This document shows, piece after piece, positions 38,503 through 46,112 of a DNA stretch of 64,000 nt. Source of the stretch: Gammaproteobacteria bacterium (GTDB lineage Bacteria; Pseudomonadota; Gammaproteobacteria; Xanthomonadales; Wenzhouxiangellaceae); assembly GCA_009908385.1 (NCBI GenBank), contig JAAAPE010000073.1, positions 1 to 64,000 on the forward strand, given 5' to 3'. The notes beneath the pieces were generated by a model. That model saw only the letters and a list, made by a program, of their open reading frames with translations, was not told where the DNA came from and searched no databases. Position 1 is the first letter of the stretch, and every line of letters starts with the position of its first letter. A program made the translations under genes and the position numbers.

Positions 38503-38838
38503 CTAGTGTACCCCGTCACTCATTGTGTAACTTATAGCGAGTCGGAAAGCGTTTAGCTGCAAGGCCTGTCTCGCAGGGAATGGTGGTGCCATTTTCAAGA
38601 GACAGAACGCCGCAGGTGAACGCTTCCCGGCTCGCCCTTCGGGAGCGTGCCTGAACCGACATTGCAGGGCAGGCGGAGCCGCATGGCGGATTTCGCGAAG
38701 CGAAAAAAGCCATGCGAGCGCAGCCGTCGCCCGTGTTGCCCCCTTGCAAAGGGCCCTGCCATTCACTGCGGGGCGCGCCTTGCACTGTCGGCTCAGGCGC
38801 GCTCTATAAGTTACACAATGAGTGACGGGGTACGCTAG
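38503..38838. mobile_element. Non-autonomous inverted-repeat (MITE-like) element
   Basis: 31 bp terminal inverted repeats at 38507-38537 and 38804-38834 differ only at the outermost base. Left end begins TGTACCCCGTCACTCATTG. Each end is flanked by CTAG (38503-38506 and 38835-38838), which may be a 4 bp target duplication or part of the repeat. The 266 bp inside has no convincing gene. No matching transposase is in the window. The inner sequence contains several small hairpins. Confidence 0.8.
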
Positions 38839-38845
38839 AAGCTTG

Positions 38846-39886
38846 TCAGCGGCCTGCGCGGCGGTGCCCGTAGGTGCGCGGCCGCGTCAGCCGATCGGTC
38901 AGCGGTGCGGCCATGTTCATCAAGAGGATCGCGAACGCCACGCCGTCCGGGTAGCCGCCCCAGCGACGGATGACCAGCGTGAGAATGGCCACGCCGGCGC
39001 CGAAGACCAGTTTGCCGCGCATGGTGCTGCAGCCGCTGACCGGATCGGTGGCGATGAAGAAGGCGCCCAGAACCAGTGCGCCCGAGAAGATGTGCTGCAG
39101 CGGCGAGGGGTGGGTGTCGGGGCCGAGCAGCCACAGCGGGGTCGACACGACGATGGTCGTGGCGATGACGGCGACGGGCACGTGCCAGGATATGACGCGC
39201 CGCCAAAGCAGGTAGAAGCCTCCGAGGGCGTAGAAATTGGCGATCCACTCCCAGCCCAGGCCGCCGAAGTCCCCGAAGATGGGTGCGTCCCGGATTTCGC
39301 TGATGGCCAGGTTCTCGGTCACGCCCGTGCGGAGTTCGTCGAGCGGCGTCGCGCCGGTCACGGCATCCAGGCGGGTCGAATCGGGCAGGGCGCCCGTGAA
39401 GATGGCCTGCGCCGTTTCGAGGAACCCCGGGATGCCCGGGGACAGTTGCCGGGGCAGCAACCACTGGCTCAGCTCCAGGGGAAAGGCGATGATGACGGCG
39501 GCGAAGCCGACCATGGCCGGGTTGAACAGGTTGTATCCGAGCCCGCCGTAGAGATGCTTGGCGACGACGATGGCGAATACCATGCCCACGGCCGCGATCC
39601 ACCACGGCGCCAGCGGCGGCATGCACAGGGCGAACAGCACGCCGGTGACCACCGCGCTGTAGTCGGACAGGAAGGGGCCGAGCGGCCGGTCCCGCAGCTT
39701 GAGCATGGCGGCCTCGAGGCCGACGGCGAAACCGACGGCCAGCAACAGCTGAAACAGAATGCCCGGTCCGAAGTACCAAACGTGCGCGGCCACCGCGGGC
39801 ACCAGGGCATAGAGCACCTGCCGCATCACGCCGCCCACGGTTGTGGCGGGTGGCTGGAAGGGCGCGCCGGAGGTCGCGAATTTCAC
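38846..39886 (-). CDS. rnfD: Rnf electron transport complex subunit D (FMN-binding membrane subunit)
   Basis: 346 aa from GTG 39886, which has a G-rich ribosome site (GGGGGG) directly upstream. The frame is open to 39982, but those 32 codons are translated repeat DNA (CCTGAAC-type units) and are not conserved. Multi-pass NqrB/RnfD fold. The flavinylation site DAVTGATPLD puts covalent FMN on a Thr near residue 180. Its stop is 8 bp from the CTAG-flanked inverted-repeat element. Confidence 0.95.
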   Translation of the reverse strand: MKFATSGAPFQPPATTVGGVMRQVLYALVPAVAAHVWYFGPGILFQLLLAVGFAVGLEAAMLKLRDRPLGPFLSDYSAVVTGVLFALCMPPLAPWWIAAVGMVFAIVVAKHLYGGLGYNLFNPAMVGFAAVIIAFPLELSQWLLPRQLSPGIPGFLETAQAIFTGALPDSTRLDAVTGATPLDELRTGVTENLAISEIRDAPIFGDFGGLGWEWIANFYALGGFYLLWRRVISWHVPVAVIATTIVVSTPLWLLGPDTHPSPLQHIFSGALVLGAFFIATDPVSGCSTMRGKLVFGAGVAILTLVIRRWGGYPDGVAFAILLMNMAAPLTDRLTRPRTYGHRRAGR

Positions 39887-39915
39887 GATCCCCCCCGTCG
39901 GTCCGAAGGCGGGTC

Positions 39916-39980
39916 TCCTGAACCCTGAAACCTGAACCCTGGAACCGCTTCCGACCCTGGAACCGAGCCCTGGAACCCCC
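39916..39980. repeat. Short repeat array, CCTGAAC/CCTGGAA type
   Basis: Consecutive 7-8 bp units (CCTGAAC, CCTGAAA, CCTGGAAC) fill the rnfC-rnfD gap. Same family as 49354-49398 and 49510-49540. It supplies a spurious N-terminal extension of the rnfD frame. Confidence 0.85.
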
Positions 39981-39988
39981 ATGACCGC

Positions 39989-41530
39989 TCAATCATCGCC
40001 CCCCTCCTTCTTGCGCCTGGCGCGTTCGATCGCCGCCTGGATCTCGCTCTTCGCGTCGGTGTCCGAGCGTTGGAGCTTTTCCTCGCGCTCGCGGCGCTTG
40101 GCCCGCCGCGCGTCTTTCTCGCGCTGCAGCCGCTCCTCGCGCGCTTCGTAGCGCCGCCTGGCCAGGTCCGCACGGCGCCGGTCGAGCTTGCGGCGGGCGA
40201 GTTCGTCCTTGCCGTGCTTGTAGAAGTCGACCAGCGGTATGTGGCTCGGGCAGACCGCGGCGCAGCAGCCGCATTCGATGCAGTCGATCAGGTCGTAGTC
40301 CGCCGCGGCGTCGTAATTGCCTGCCTCGACCAGCTTGAAGAGCGTCTGCGGCAGCAGCCTGGCCGGACAGACACGGACGCATTCGCCGCAGTTGATGCAG
40401 GGCAGGGCCGGTTGCGTGGGCGTCGTCTCCTCGCGGCTCAGGGCGAGCACGCAGTTGCTCCCCTTGGTGACCGGGATGTCGTCGCTGGGCAGCGCGGTGC
40501 CCGACATCGGTCCGCCCAGGACGAGGCGCGTGACCTGCTCGCGATAGCCGCCGGCGGCCTCGACCAGATGGCTGAAGGGCGTGCCGATCAGTGCCAGCAG
40601 GTTGCGCGGGTCGGCGATGCCCGGGCCCGTGATCGTGACGATGCGCTCGATCAGGGGACGGCCCTCGACGGTGGCGTCCCGGGCGGCCACGGCGGTACCC
40701 ACGTTGTGCACGACCACCCCCAGATCCTGCGGCAGGCCGTCGTGGGGCACCTCGCGTCCCGTCAGGGCCTGGATGATCTGGCGCTCGCCGCCTTCGGGGT
40801 AGATCGTGAAGACCTTGCGGATGCGCACCCTCTCCCCGGCGACGAGTTGCCTGGTGGCGTCGTGGAGCTTCTCCTCGACGAGGCCCATGCGGTCCTCGAT
40901 GGCGATCACGACGCGCTCCGCCCCGGCGGCGCGCGCCAGCACCAGGCCGCCTTCGACGACGTCGCGGGCGCGTTCCCGCATCAGCATTTCGTCGCAGGCG
41001 ATCCAGGGTTCGCATTCGGCGCCATTGAGAATGACGGTATGCAGCCCGGACCAGCCGCCGCGCAGCTTCGCGGCCGTCGGGAACATGGCGCCGCCCAGGC
41101 CGGCGAGTCCGGAACGGTGGAGGTGTTCGACGATCTCCGCCGCCGGGCGCTCTCGCCAGTCTTCGAGGGGGTGCAGGCCGGTCCAGCGATCCTCGCCGTC
41201 CGTGACCAGGACGATGCTACGCTGCGTCCCGCCCGGCGGCAGGGCGGCTGGGTGGTCGATCACGCCTTCGATCGTCCCCGACGTCGGCGCGTGCTCGGGC
41301 ACGATGAAGTCGTCGCCCGTTTCGGTCAGCGCCTGGCCCTTCAGGACGTGGTCCCCGGCCTCGAACAGCGGTCTGCCCGTGTCGCCCTGGTGCTGGCGCA
41401 TGGCGATGAACAGGCGCCGAGGGAGCGGCGGCCGCTCGACCGGATGCTGACACGCCAACTGCTTGTGGTGCTGAAGCTTCAGGCCACCGGAGAACGCATG
41501 GATACGGTCGCCGGGCAGGGCGTCATCCAT
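39989..41530 (-). CDS. rnfC: Rnf electron transport complex subunit C (NADH-binding iron-sulfur protein)
   Basis: 513 aa. It has an NADH/FMN-binding NuoF-like core ([25 protein letters not shown]) and an SLBB-like section. Two 4Fe-4S motifs follow, [17 protein letters not shown] and [16 protein letters not shown] (about 385-440). The tail is highly charged (Arg/Lys/Glu repeats, likely coiled coil) as in other gammaproteobacterial RnfC. It takes electrons from NADH or passes them to it. Overlaps rnfB by 8 bp. Confidence 0.97.
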   Translation of the reverse strand: MDDALPGDRIHAFSGGLKLQHHKQLACQHPVERPPLPRRLFIAMRQHQGDTGRPLFEAGDHVLKGQALTETGDDFIVPEHAPTSGTIEGVIDHPAALPPGGTQRSIVLVTDGEDRWTGLHPLEDWRERPAAEIVEHLHRSGLAGLGGAMFPTAAKLRGGWSGLHTVILNGAECEPWIACDEMLMRERARDVVEGGLVLARAAGAERVVIAIEDRMGLVEEKLHDATRQLVAGERVRIRKVFTIYPEGGERQIIQALTGREVPHDGLPQDLGVVVHNVGTAVAARDATVEGRPLIERIVTITGPGIADPRNLLALIGTPFSHLVEAAGGYREQVTRLVLGGPMSGTALPSDDIPVTKGSNCVLALSREETTPTQPALPCINCGECVRVCPARLLPQTLFKLVEAGNYDAAADYDLIDCIECGCCAAVCPSHIPLVDFYKHGKDELARRKLDRRRADLARRRYEAREERLQREKDARRAKRREREEKLQRSDTDAKSEIQAAIERARRKKEGGDD

Positions 41531-42080
41531 GCGCCGCCTCGCGGATCTTCAACGGGATGGCGTCCGGGCGCGGCCAGCGCCAGGGCTCGCCATGCGCGAC
41601 CAGATCGATGCAGTCGACGGGGCAGGGGTCGATGCACAGTTCGCATCCGGTGCACTCGGCTTCGATGACGGTATGCATCTGCCGCTGTGCACCCAGGATC
41701 GCGTCGACCGGGCAGGCCTGGATGCAGAGCGTGCAACCGATGCAGCGGTCCTCGTCGATCACCGCGACCATCGGCGGCTTGTGTTCGCCGCGGGACGCGT
41801 CGAGCGGCCTCGGCTCGACGCCCAGCAGATTGGCCAGCTGCTTCACGCCTTCCTCGCCGCCCGGGGGGCACTGGTTGATGTCGGCCTCGCCGTCGGCGAT
41901 GGCCTGCGCGTAGGGCCGGCACCCGGGATAGCCGCACTGCGCGCACTGGGTCTGCGGCAGGATCTCGTTGATCCGCTCGACCAGGCTGTCCTCGTCGGGA
42001 GCGAGTCGTCGACCCAGCCAGAGCAGCACGGCCCCGATGACGAGCACCATGGCGGTCAGTGTCAGGATGGCGATCAGCAT
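41523..42080 (-). CDS. rnfB: Rnf electron transport complex subunit B (ferredoxin-like)
   Basis: 185 aa. An N-terminal membrane anchor is followed by the 4Fe-4S domain [13 protein letters not shown] and two ferredoxin clusters, [16 protein letters not shown] and [16 protein letters not shown]. It moves electrons between ferredoxin and the membrane subunits. ATG 42080 gives the conserved start [11 protein letters not shown]. rnfA, normally directly upstream, is 3.35 kb away. Confidence 0.97.
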   Translation of the reverse strand: MLIAILTLTAMVLVIGAVLLWLGRRLAPDEDSLVERINEILPQTQCAQCGYPGCRPYAQAIADGEADINQCPPGGEEGVKQLANLLGVEPRPLDASRGEHKPPMVAVIDEDRCIGCTLCIQACPVDAILGAQRQMHTVIEAECTGCELCIDPCPVDCIDLVAHGEPWRWPRPDAIPLKIREAAHG

Positions 42081-42206
42081 GCCTTCATGATAGTGCCGCG
42101 CGCCACCTCGGTGCGACGAATCGCGCAAGCCTTGATTTGGGACAAATGCCGCCCCGGTATCCTATGAGACAATGCCACATCAAGACATCGATCGCGAGGA
42201 GACAGG

Positions 42207-42575
42207 ATGAAGGAGACGAACCGCACCACGATGCCCGTCGTGCAGATGGCGAAGGACAACGACGAATTCCGCAAGGTGATCTGGACCGGCGAGAACAGCC
42301 AGCTGGTGCTCATGGCCGTGCCCGCGGGTGACGAAATCGGCGGCGAAGTGCACGAGGGCCACGACCAGCTGCTTTGGTTCGTCGACGGTGAAGGCATGGC
42401 CAAGATCGGCGATCGGGAAGAGCCGGTCAAGGCGGGCGATCTGAGCATCGTGCCGTCGGGCACCTGGCACAACTTCAAGAATACCGGCGCGGGGATGCTC
42501 AGGCTCTACACCACCTATTCGCCGCCGGAGCACGAACCCGGTACCGAGCACGAGACGAAGGACGAAGCGTCCTGA
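42207..42575 (+). CDS. Small cupin-domain protein
   Basis: 122 aa single-domain cupin. Metal-site motifs are GGEVHEGHDQLLWFVDGEG (cupin 1) and PSGTWHNFKNTG (cupin 2). Such stand-alone cupins have diverse roles and the substrate is unknown. Divergent from rnfB, convergent with the DUF2189 gene. Confidence 0.9.
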   Translation: MKETNRTTMPVVQMAKDNDEFRKVIWTGENSQLVLMAVPAGDEIGGEVHEGHDQLLWFVDGEGMAKIGDREEPVKAGDLSIVPSGTWHNFKNTGAGMLRLYTTYSPPEHEPGTEHETKDEAS

Positions 42576-42582
42576 TCGACCT

Positions 42583-43371
42583 TCAGACCTCGAGCGCCGG
42601 CCACTGGCTGGCGTCGATGGTCGACCGGTAGGCGTGCCAGGTCGCGTGGCCGATCAGCGGCAGCAGCGCGACAAAGGCCAGCCAGGCCGTGATGGCGCCG
42701 AGCAGGACGCAGCCGACGATGATGGCGGCCCAGACCGCCATCGCACCCTTGTTTCGCAGCACCGCGTTGACCGAGGTCACCACGGCCGTCACGGTATCGG
42801 TCCGGCGGTCCATCAGCATGGGCAGCGAGAACGCGCTGGCCGCGAAGACGATGGCGCTGAACAGCGCGCCGAGCGCCGTGCCGACCGCCAGAAACGGAGC
42901 CAGATCGGCCCAGCTGGGCTGCTCGGTCGGGGGGAAAAACACGTGGACCATCGTGGCTGCCCGTGCCCAGACCAGGAACACCACGGTCAGGATGACCGCG
43001 AATACCAGCGCGTTGCCGACGGCCCGCGCCGCGTCTCCCATGCTGCGCCCCAGGCTGACCCGGCGGCCTTCCTCCAGGCGGCGGCTGATCGAATAAAGCG
43101 TGAGCGCCAGCCAGGGGCCGACGAAGACGAATCCGGACACGAGGCCCAGGTAGAGGCCGATGTTGCCGAACAGCCACGTGGCCGCCGTGATCACGTGGCT
43201 CAGTAGTAGCATCACGACGCCGTAACACAGGCTCTGCCGTGGCGCCGCCCGCAGATCGGCCCAGCCGAGCCGCAGCCACTCCAGCGGTGCCCCGATGCCG
43301 AGGCGCCGGCAGGGCGCCGCGAACGGCAGCTCGTCGGGCGCGGGTGATTCTCCCCCGCCTCGATCGCTCAT
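42583..43371 (-). CDS. DUF2189 family membrane protein
   Basis: 262 aa with about six transmembrane segments and the family start LGIGAPLEWLRLGWADLRAAP; also LEEGRRVSLGRSMGDAARAV. Members are often found near cytochrome oxidase genes and are of unknown function. ATGA overlap with the PH-domain gene upstream shows coupling. Confidence 0.87.
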   Translation of the reverse strand: MSDRGGGESPAPDELPFAAPCRRLGIGAPLEWLRLGWADLRAAPRQSLCYGVVMLLLSHVITAATWLFGNIGLYLGLVSGFVFVGPWLALTLYSISRRLEEGRRVSLGRSMGDAARAVGNALVFAVILTVVFLVWARAATMVHVFFPPTEQPSWADLAPFLAVGTALGALFSAIVFAASAFSLPMLMDRRTDTVTAVVTSVNAVLRNKGAMAVWAAIIVGCVLLGAITAWLAFVALLPLIGHATWHAYRSTIDASQWPALEV

Positions 43372-43940
43372 GACCGTTCGTCGCGCTCGGCCAGGCCGCG
43401 TTCGATTCTCTGCAGGCTGTCGCGAATCTCGGCCAGGAGGGCCAGGCTTTCCTGGCCCTGGCCTTGGTCAGGTTCCGAAGGCCCGGGGCGAGTTGGGCCC
43501 GGCTCGTCGTCCTGGTCGCTGATTCGGTCGCGCTGGTCGAGCACGGCGTCGCGGAAGTCGTCGACTTCCCGAATGCCGACGACCGAGACCAGCGCACCGC
43601 CGGAGGATTGCCCGGCGGTTTCCACTTTCATGCCCTTGAGATCGAACAGGCGCATCAGCGGGCCCTGGTAGAGCGCCAGGTCGGTCACCTTCTCCAGCGG
43701 GATGCTCTTCTCCTCGACGTTGAGGATCCCTCGGCGGACCTTGAGGTCGCGTCGGGTGAGCACGATTTCCAGGCGTTCGTAATAGCGTTTCGTCAGCCAC
43801 CAGGCGATCGGCAGGATGATCGGCATCAGCGGGATGGTCACGACCAGCAGCAACAGGGTGAAGAACAGGCCCCAAATCTGGTACCGAACCACCTCCGGCA
43901 TGATCTCGGCATGACGAAGGACCGGACTGCGTTGCGTCAT
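43368..43940 (-). CDS. PH domain-containing membrane protein (bPH2/YdbS-like)
   Basis: 190 aa. Two adjacent hydrophobic helices (about 22-52, WGLFFTLLLLVVTIPLMPII) precede a bacterial pleckstrin-homology domain (LEIVLTRRDLKVRRGILNVEEKSIPLEKVTDLALYQ split over about 58-125). The C-terminal tail is charged, proline- and glutamine-rich and probably disordered, ending in a short coiled coil. Function unknown. Confidence 0.87.
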   Translation of the reverse strand: MTQRSPVLRHAEIMPEVVRYQIWGLFFTLLLLVVTIPLMPIILPIAWWLTKRYYERLEIVLTRRDLKVRRGILNVEEKSIPLEKVTDLALYQGPLMRLFDLKGMKVETAGQSSGGALVSVVGIREVDDFRDAVLDQRDRISDQDDEPGPTRPGPSEPDQGQGQESLALLAEIRDSLQRIERGLAERDERS

Positions 43941-43968
43941 GAGTGCTTGTCTCCCGTATTGAGTGGGC

Positions 43969-44060
43969 CGTGGTCTGTGCGTCTGTGCGTCTGTGCGTCA
44001 CTGGTCCTTAGTCGGACTACTGACCACTGACCACTGACCACCGCCTACTGACCACCGACC
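43969..44060. repeat. Short tandem repeats in opposed arrays (GTGCGTCT and ACTGACC units)
   Basis: The left half is GTGCGTCT units, the right half ACTGACC(ACTGACC) units, the reverse complement of the GTGGTCA family, around a short centre. The right end abuts the stop codon of the PQQ-dependent dehydrogenase gene. Confidence 0.92.
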
Positions 44061-45377
44061 TCATTCCCCGGCCGGCACGATCCGGAGCACCTGGCCGTCG
44101 TCTTCGTCGGTGACCAGGTAGACGGCACCGTCGGGCCCGGTCTTGACGTCGCGCACGCGGCTGCCGATGTCCAGCCATTCCTCCCCGGTGACCCGGTTGT
44201 CCTCGATCACCAGGCGCGAAACGCGTTCGGTCCGCAGGCCGCCGACGAGCAGGTCGCCCTGCCAGGATTCGAAAGCCTCGCCGTCGTAGAAGTCCATGCC
44301 CGAAGGCGCGATGACCGGATCCCAGAAGTAGACCGGTTGCTCCATGCCTTCGGCCTCGGTGCGGCCCTCGTAGACGTCGCCGCCGCGGTATTCGATGCCG
44401 TAGGAGATGGTCGGCCAGCCGTAGTTCTTGCCGGCCTCGGGTCGGTTCAGCTCGTCGCCGCCGCGTGGACCATGCTCGATGGTCCAAAGTCGCCCCCGGG
44501 CGTCCCTGGCCGCGGCCTGGATGTTGCGATGGCCCCAGGACCAGATCTCGGACCGATTCGATTCGTGCCCGACGAAGGGGTTGTCCTGCGGCGTGGAACC
44601 GTCGAAATTGATGCGAACCACGGTGCCGATGTGATTGGTCGGATCCTGCGCGTTCTGGCGTACCGGGTGACCCTGGCGGTCGCCCATCGCCAACCACAGC
44701 GTGTCGTCGTCCTCGAAGACGATGCGCGAACCGTAGTGACCGGTGGACTCGACCGCCGGCTGCTGGCTGAAGACGATTTCGACATTCTCCAGGGCCGTGC
44801 GGTCTTCGCTCAGCCGCGCGCGGGCCAGCGCGGTGTTGTTGGTGCCGTCGTCGTGCGGTTCCGAGAAGGACAGGAAGATCGTCCGCGTCGACCCGAAATC
44901 GGGCGCCACCGCCACGTCGAGCAGGCCGCCCTGGTTGCGGCTGTCCACCGCGGGGACGCCCAGTAGGGGATCCGAAACGCTGCCGTCGGCGCCGACGACG
45001 CGCAGGCGGCCCGGACGCTCGGTCACGAGCATCGAGCCGTCCGGAAGGAATTCGATCGCCCAGGGGTGTTCGAGGCCCCCGGCGACGGTATCCACCGACC
45101 ATTCTTCGGTCGACTGCGGGACGGGCGCGCGTGTCTGCCCGGAGAAGGCGGGCTCGAGGTGCGGTGCCTCGCGCTCCCGGGTTTCCGCGACGCGCGGCGA
45201 CTGATCCGACGATTCGTTGCCGACGCCGTCGGCAGAAGCCGTCTGTTCCGCTCCCTGCGCGGTGGTGGACGTGGTGTCGTCGCCGGACGTGGTCGCCTCG
45301 TCGTTGGCGCTGGTCGCCGGTTCGGAGCTGCAGGCGGTCAGCACGATCAGGCTGAAGGCGATCAGGATGCTTTTCAT
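44061..45377 (-). CDS. PQQ-dependent sugar (glucose/sorbosone-type) dehydrogenase, lipoprotein
   Basis: 438 aa. The signal peptide ends in the lipobox LTAC (Cys16), then a Ser/Thr/Asp-rich linker to about residue 90. The rest is a soluble-type six-bladed propeller: HPWAIEFLPDGSMLVTERPG, WSWGHRNIQAA, HGPRGGDELN and YFWDPVIAPSGMDFY. These hold the His/Arg residues expected to bind PQQ and calcium in the Asd/GdhB family. Expected in the periplasm on a membrane anchor. No PQQ synthesis genes are in the window. It lies inside the broken Rnf cluster. Confidence 0.9.
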   Translation of the reverse strand: MKSILIAFSLIVLTACSSEPATSANDEATTSGDDTTSTTAQGAEQTASADGVGNESSDQSPRVAETREREAPHLEPAFSGQTRAPVPQSTEEWSVDTVAGGLEHPWAIEFLPDGSMLVTERPGRLRVVGADGSVSDPLLGVPAVDSRNQGGLLDVAVAPDFGSTRTIFLSFSEPHDDGTNNTALARARLSEDRTALENVEIVFSQQPAVESTGHYGSRIVFEDDDTLWLAMGDRQGHPVRQNAQDPTNHIGTVVRINFDGSTPQDNPFVGHESNRSEIWSWGHRNIQAAARDARGRLWTIEHGPRGGDELNRPEAGKNYGWPTISYGIEYRGGDVYEGRTEAEGMEQPVYFWDPVIAPSGMDFYDGEAFESWQGDLLVGGLRTERVSRLVIEDNRVTGEEWLDIGSRVRDVKTGPDGAVYLVTDEDDGQVLRIVPAGE

Positions 45378-45431
45378 GACAGTTTTCCTCTGCGGGATCT
45401 ACCCAATGAGACGTATCTTAGCAGTCGTTCT

Positions 45432-46010
45432 TCACAGCTTCGCAAAGCCTGCGAAGCCCATGAAGGCCAGGGCCATCAGGCCCGCCGTGACGAGACCGAT
45501 CGGCGCGCCGCGGAAACTCTCCGGAACGTCCGCCATGGCCATACGCTCGCGGGCGGCGGCGAGCATCACCAGCACCAGGCCGAAGCCCAGGGCGGCCCCG
45601 AAGCCGTAGAAGGCGGACTCGAGAAGGCTGTGCTGTTCGCGCACGTTCAGCAGGGCCACGCCGAGCACGGCGCAGTTCGAGGTGATCAGGGGGAGGTAGA
45701 CGCCGAGTACCCGATGCAGCAAGGGGGCCGTGTGGCGCATGTAGAGCTCGGTCAGCTGGACCAGCGCGGCAATGACCAGGATGAACGCCACGATACGCAG
45801 GTACTCGAGATCGAGCGGCACCAGCAGCCATTCGGTGATCATGAAACTCGACACCGACGCCAGCGTCAGCACGAAAGCCGTTGCCACCGACATGCCGACG
45901 GCCGAGGACACGCTGTTCGAAACCCCCAGGAAGGGGCACAGGCCCAGGAACTGGACCAGTACGAAGTTGTTGACCAGTGCGGCCGATAGGACGATCAGTA
46001 CCAGATCCAT
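45432..46010 (-). CDS. rnfA: Rnf electron transport complex subunit A
   Basis: 192 aa, six-helix membrane subunit. Conserved [19 protein letters not shown] near the N-terminus and [15 protein letters not shown], each with the cysteine that helps hold the membrane iron-sulfur centre together with RnfE. Separated from rnfB by the PQQ-dehydrogenase, PH-domain, DUF2189 and cupin genes. Confidence 0.97.
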   Translation of the reverse strand: MDLVLIVLSAALVNNFVLVQFLGLCPFLGVSNSVSSAVGMSVATAFVLTLASVSSFMITEWLLVPLDLEYLRIVAFILVIAALVQLTELYMRHTAPLLHRVLGVYLPLITSNCAVLGVALLNVREQHSLLESAFYGFGAALGFGLVLVMLAAARERMAMADVPESFRGAPIGLVTAGLMALAFMGFAGFAKL

Positions 46011-46027
46011 GTTTCAGCAAACCCGGG

Positions 46028-46105
46028 AATCACCGAAAACACTGGATACACCGAAAATCCGGAGCTCGAGCCCTTGTTCGGTGATTTCGGTGTATCCGGC
46101 GGTTC
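46028..46105. repeat. Inverted short repeats, ACCGAAA type
   Basis: Units ATCACCGAAAAC and ATACACCGAAAAT on the left are mirrored by GGTGATTTCGGTGTATCC on the right, around about 25 bp. They occupy the metG-rnfA gap. Confidence 0.75.
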
Positions 46106-46112
46106 CATTGTC

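Noticed and set aside
38518-38785. Small frames inside the inverted-repeat element
   Set aside because: They have no ribosome site or recognisable domain, and one runs through both inverted repeats. The element looks non-coding.
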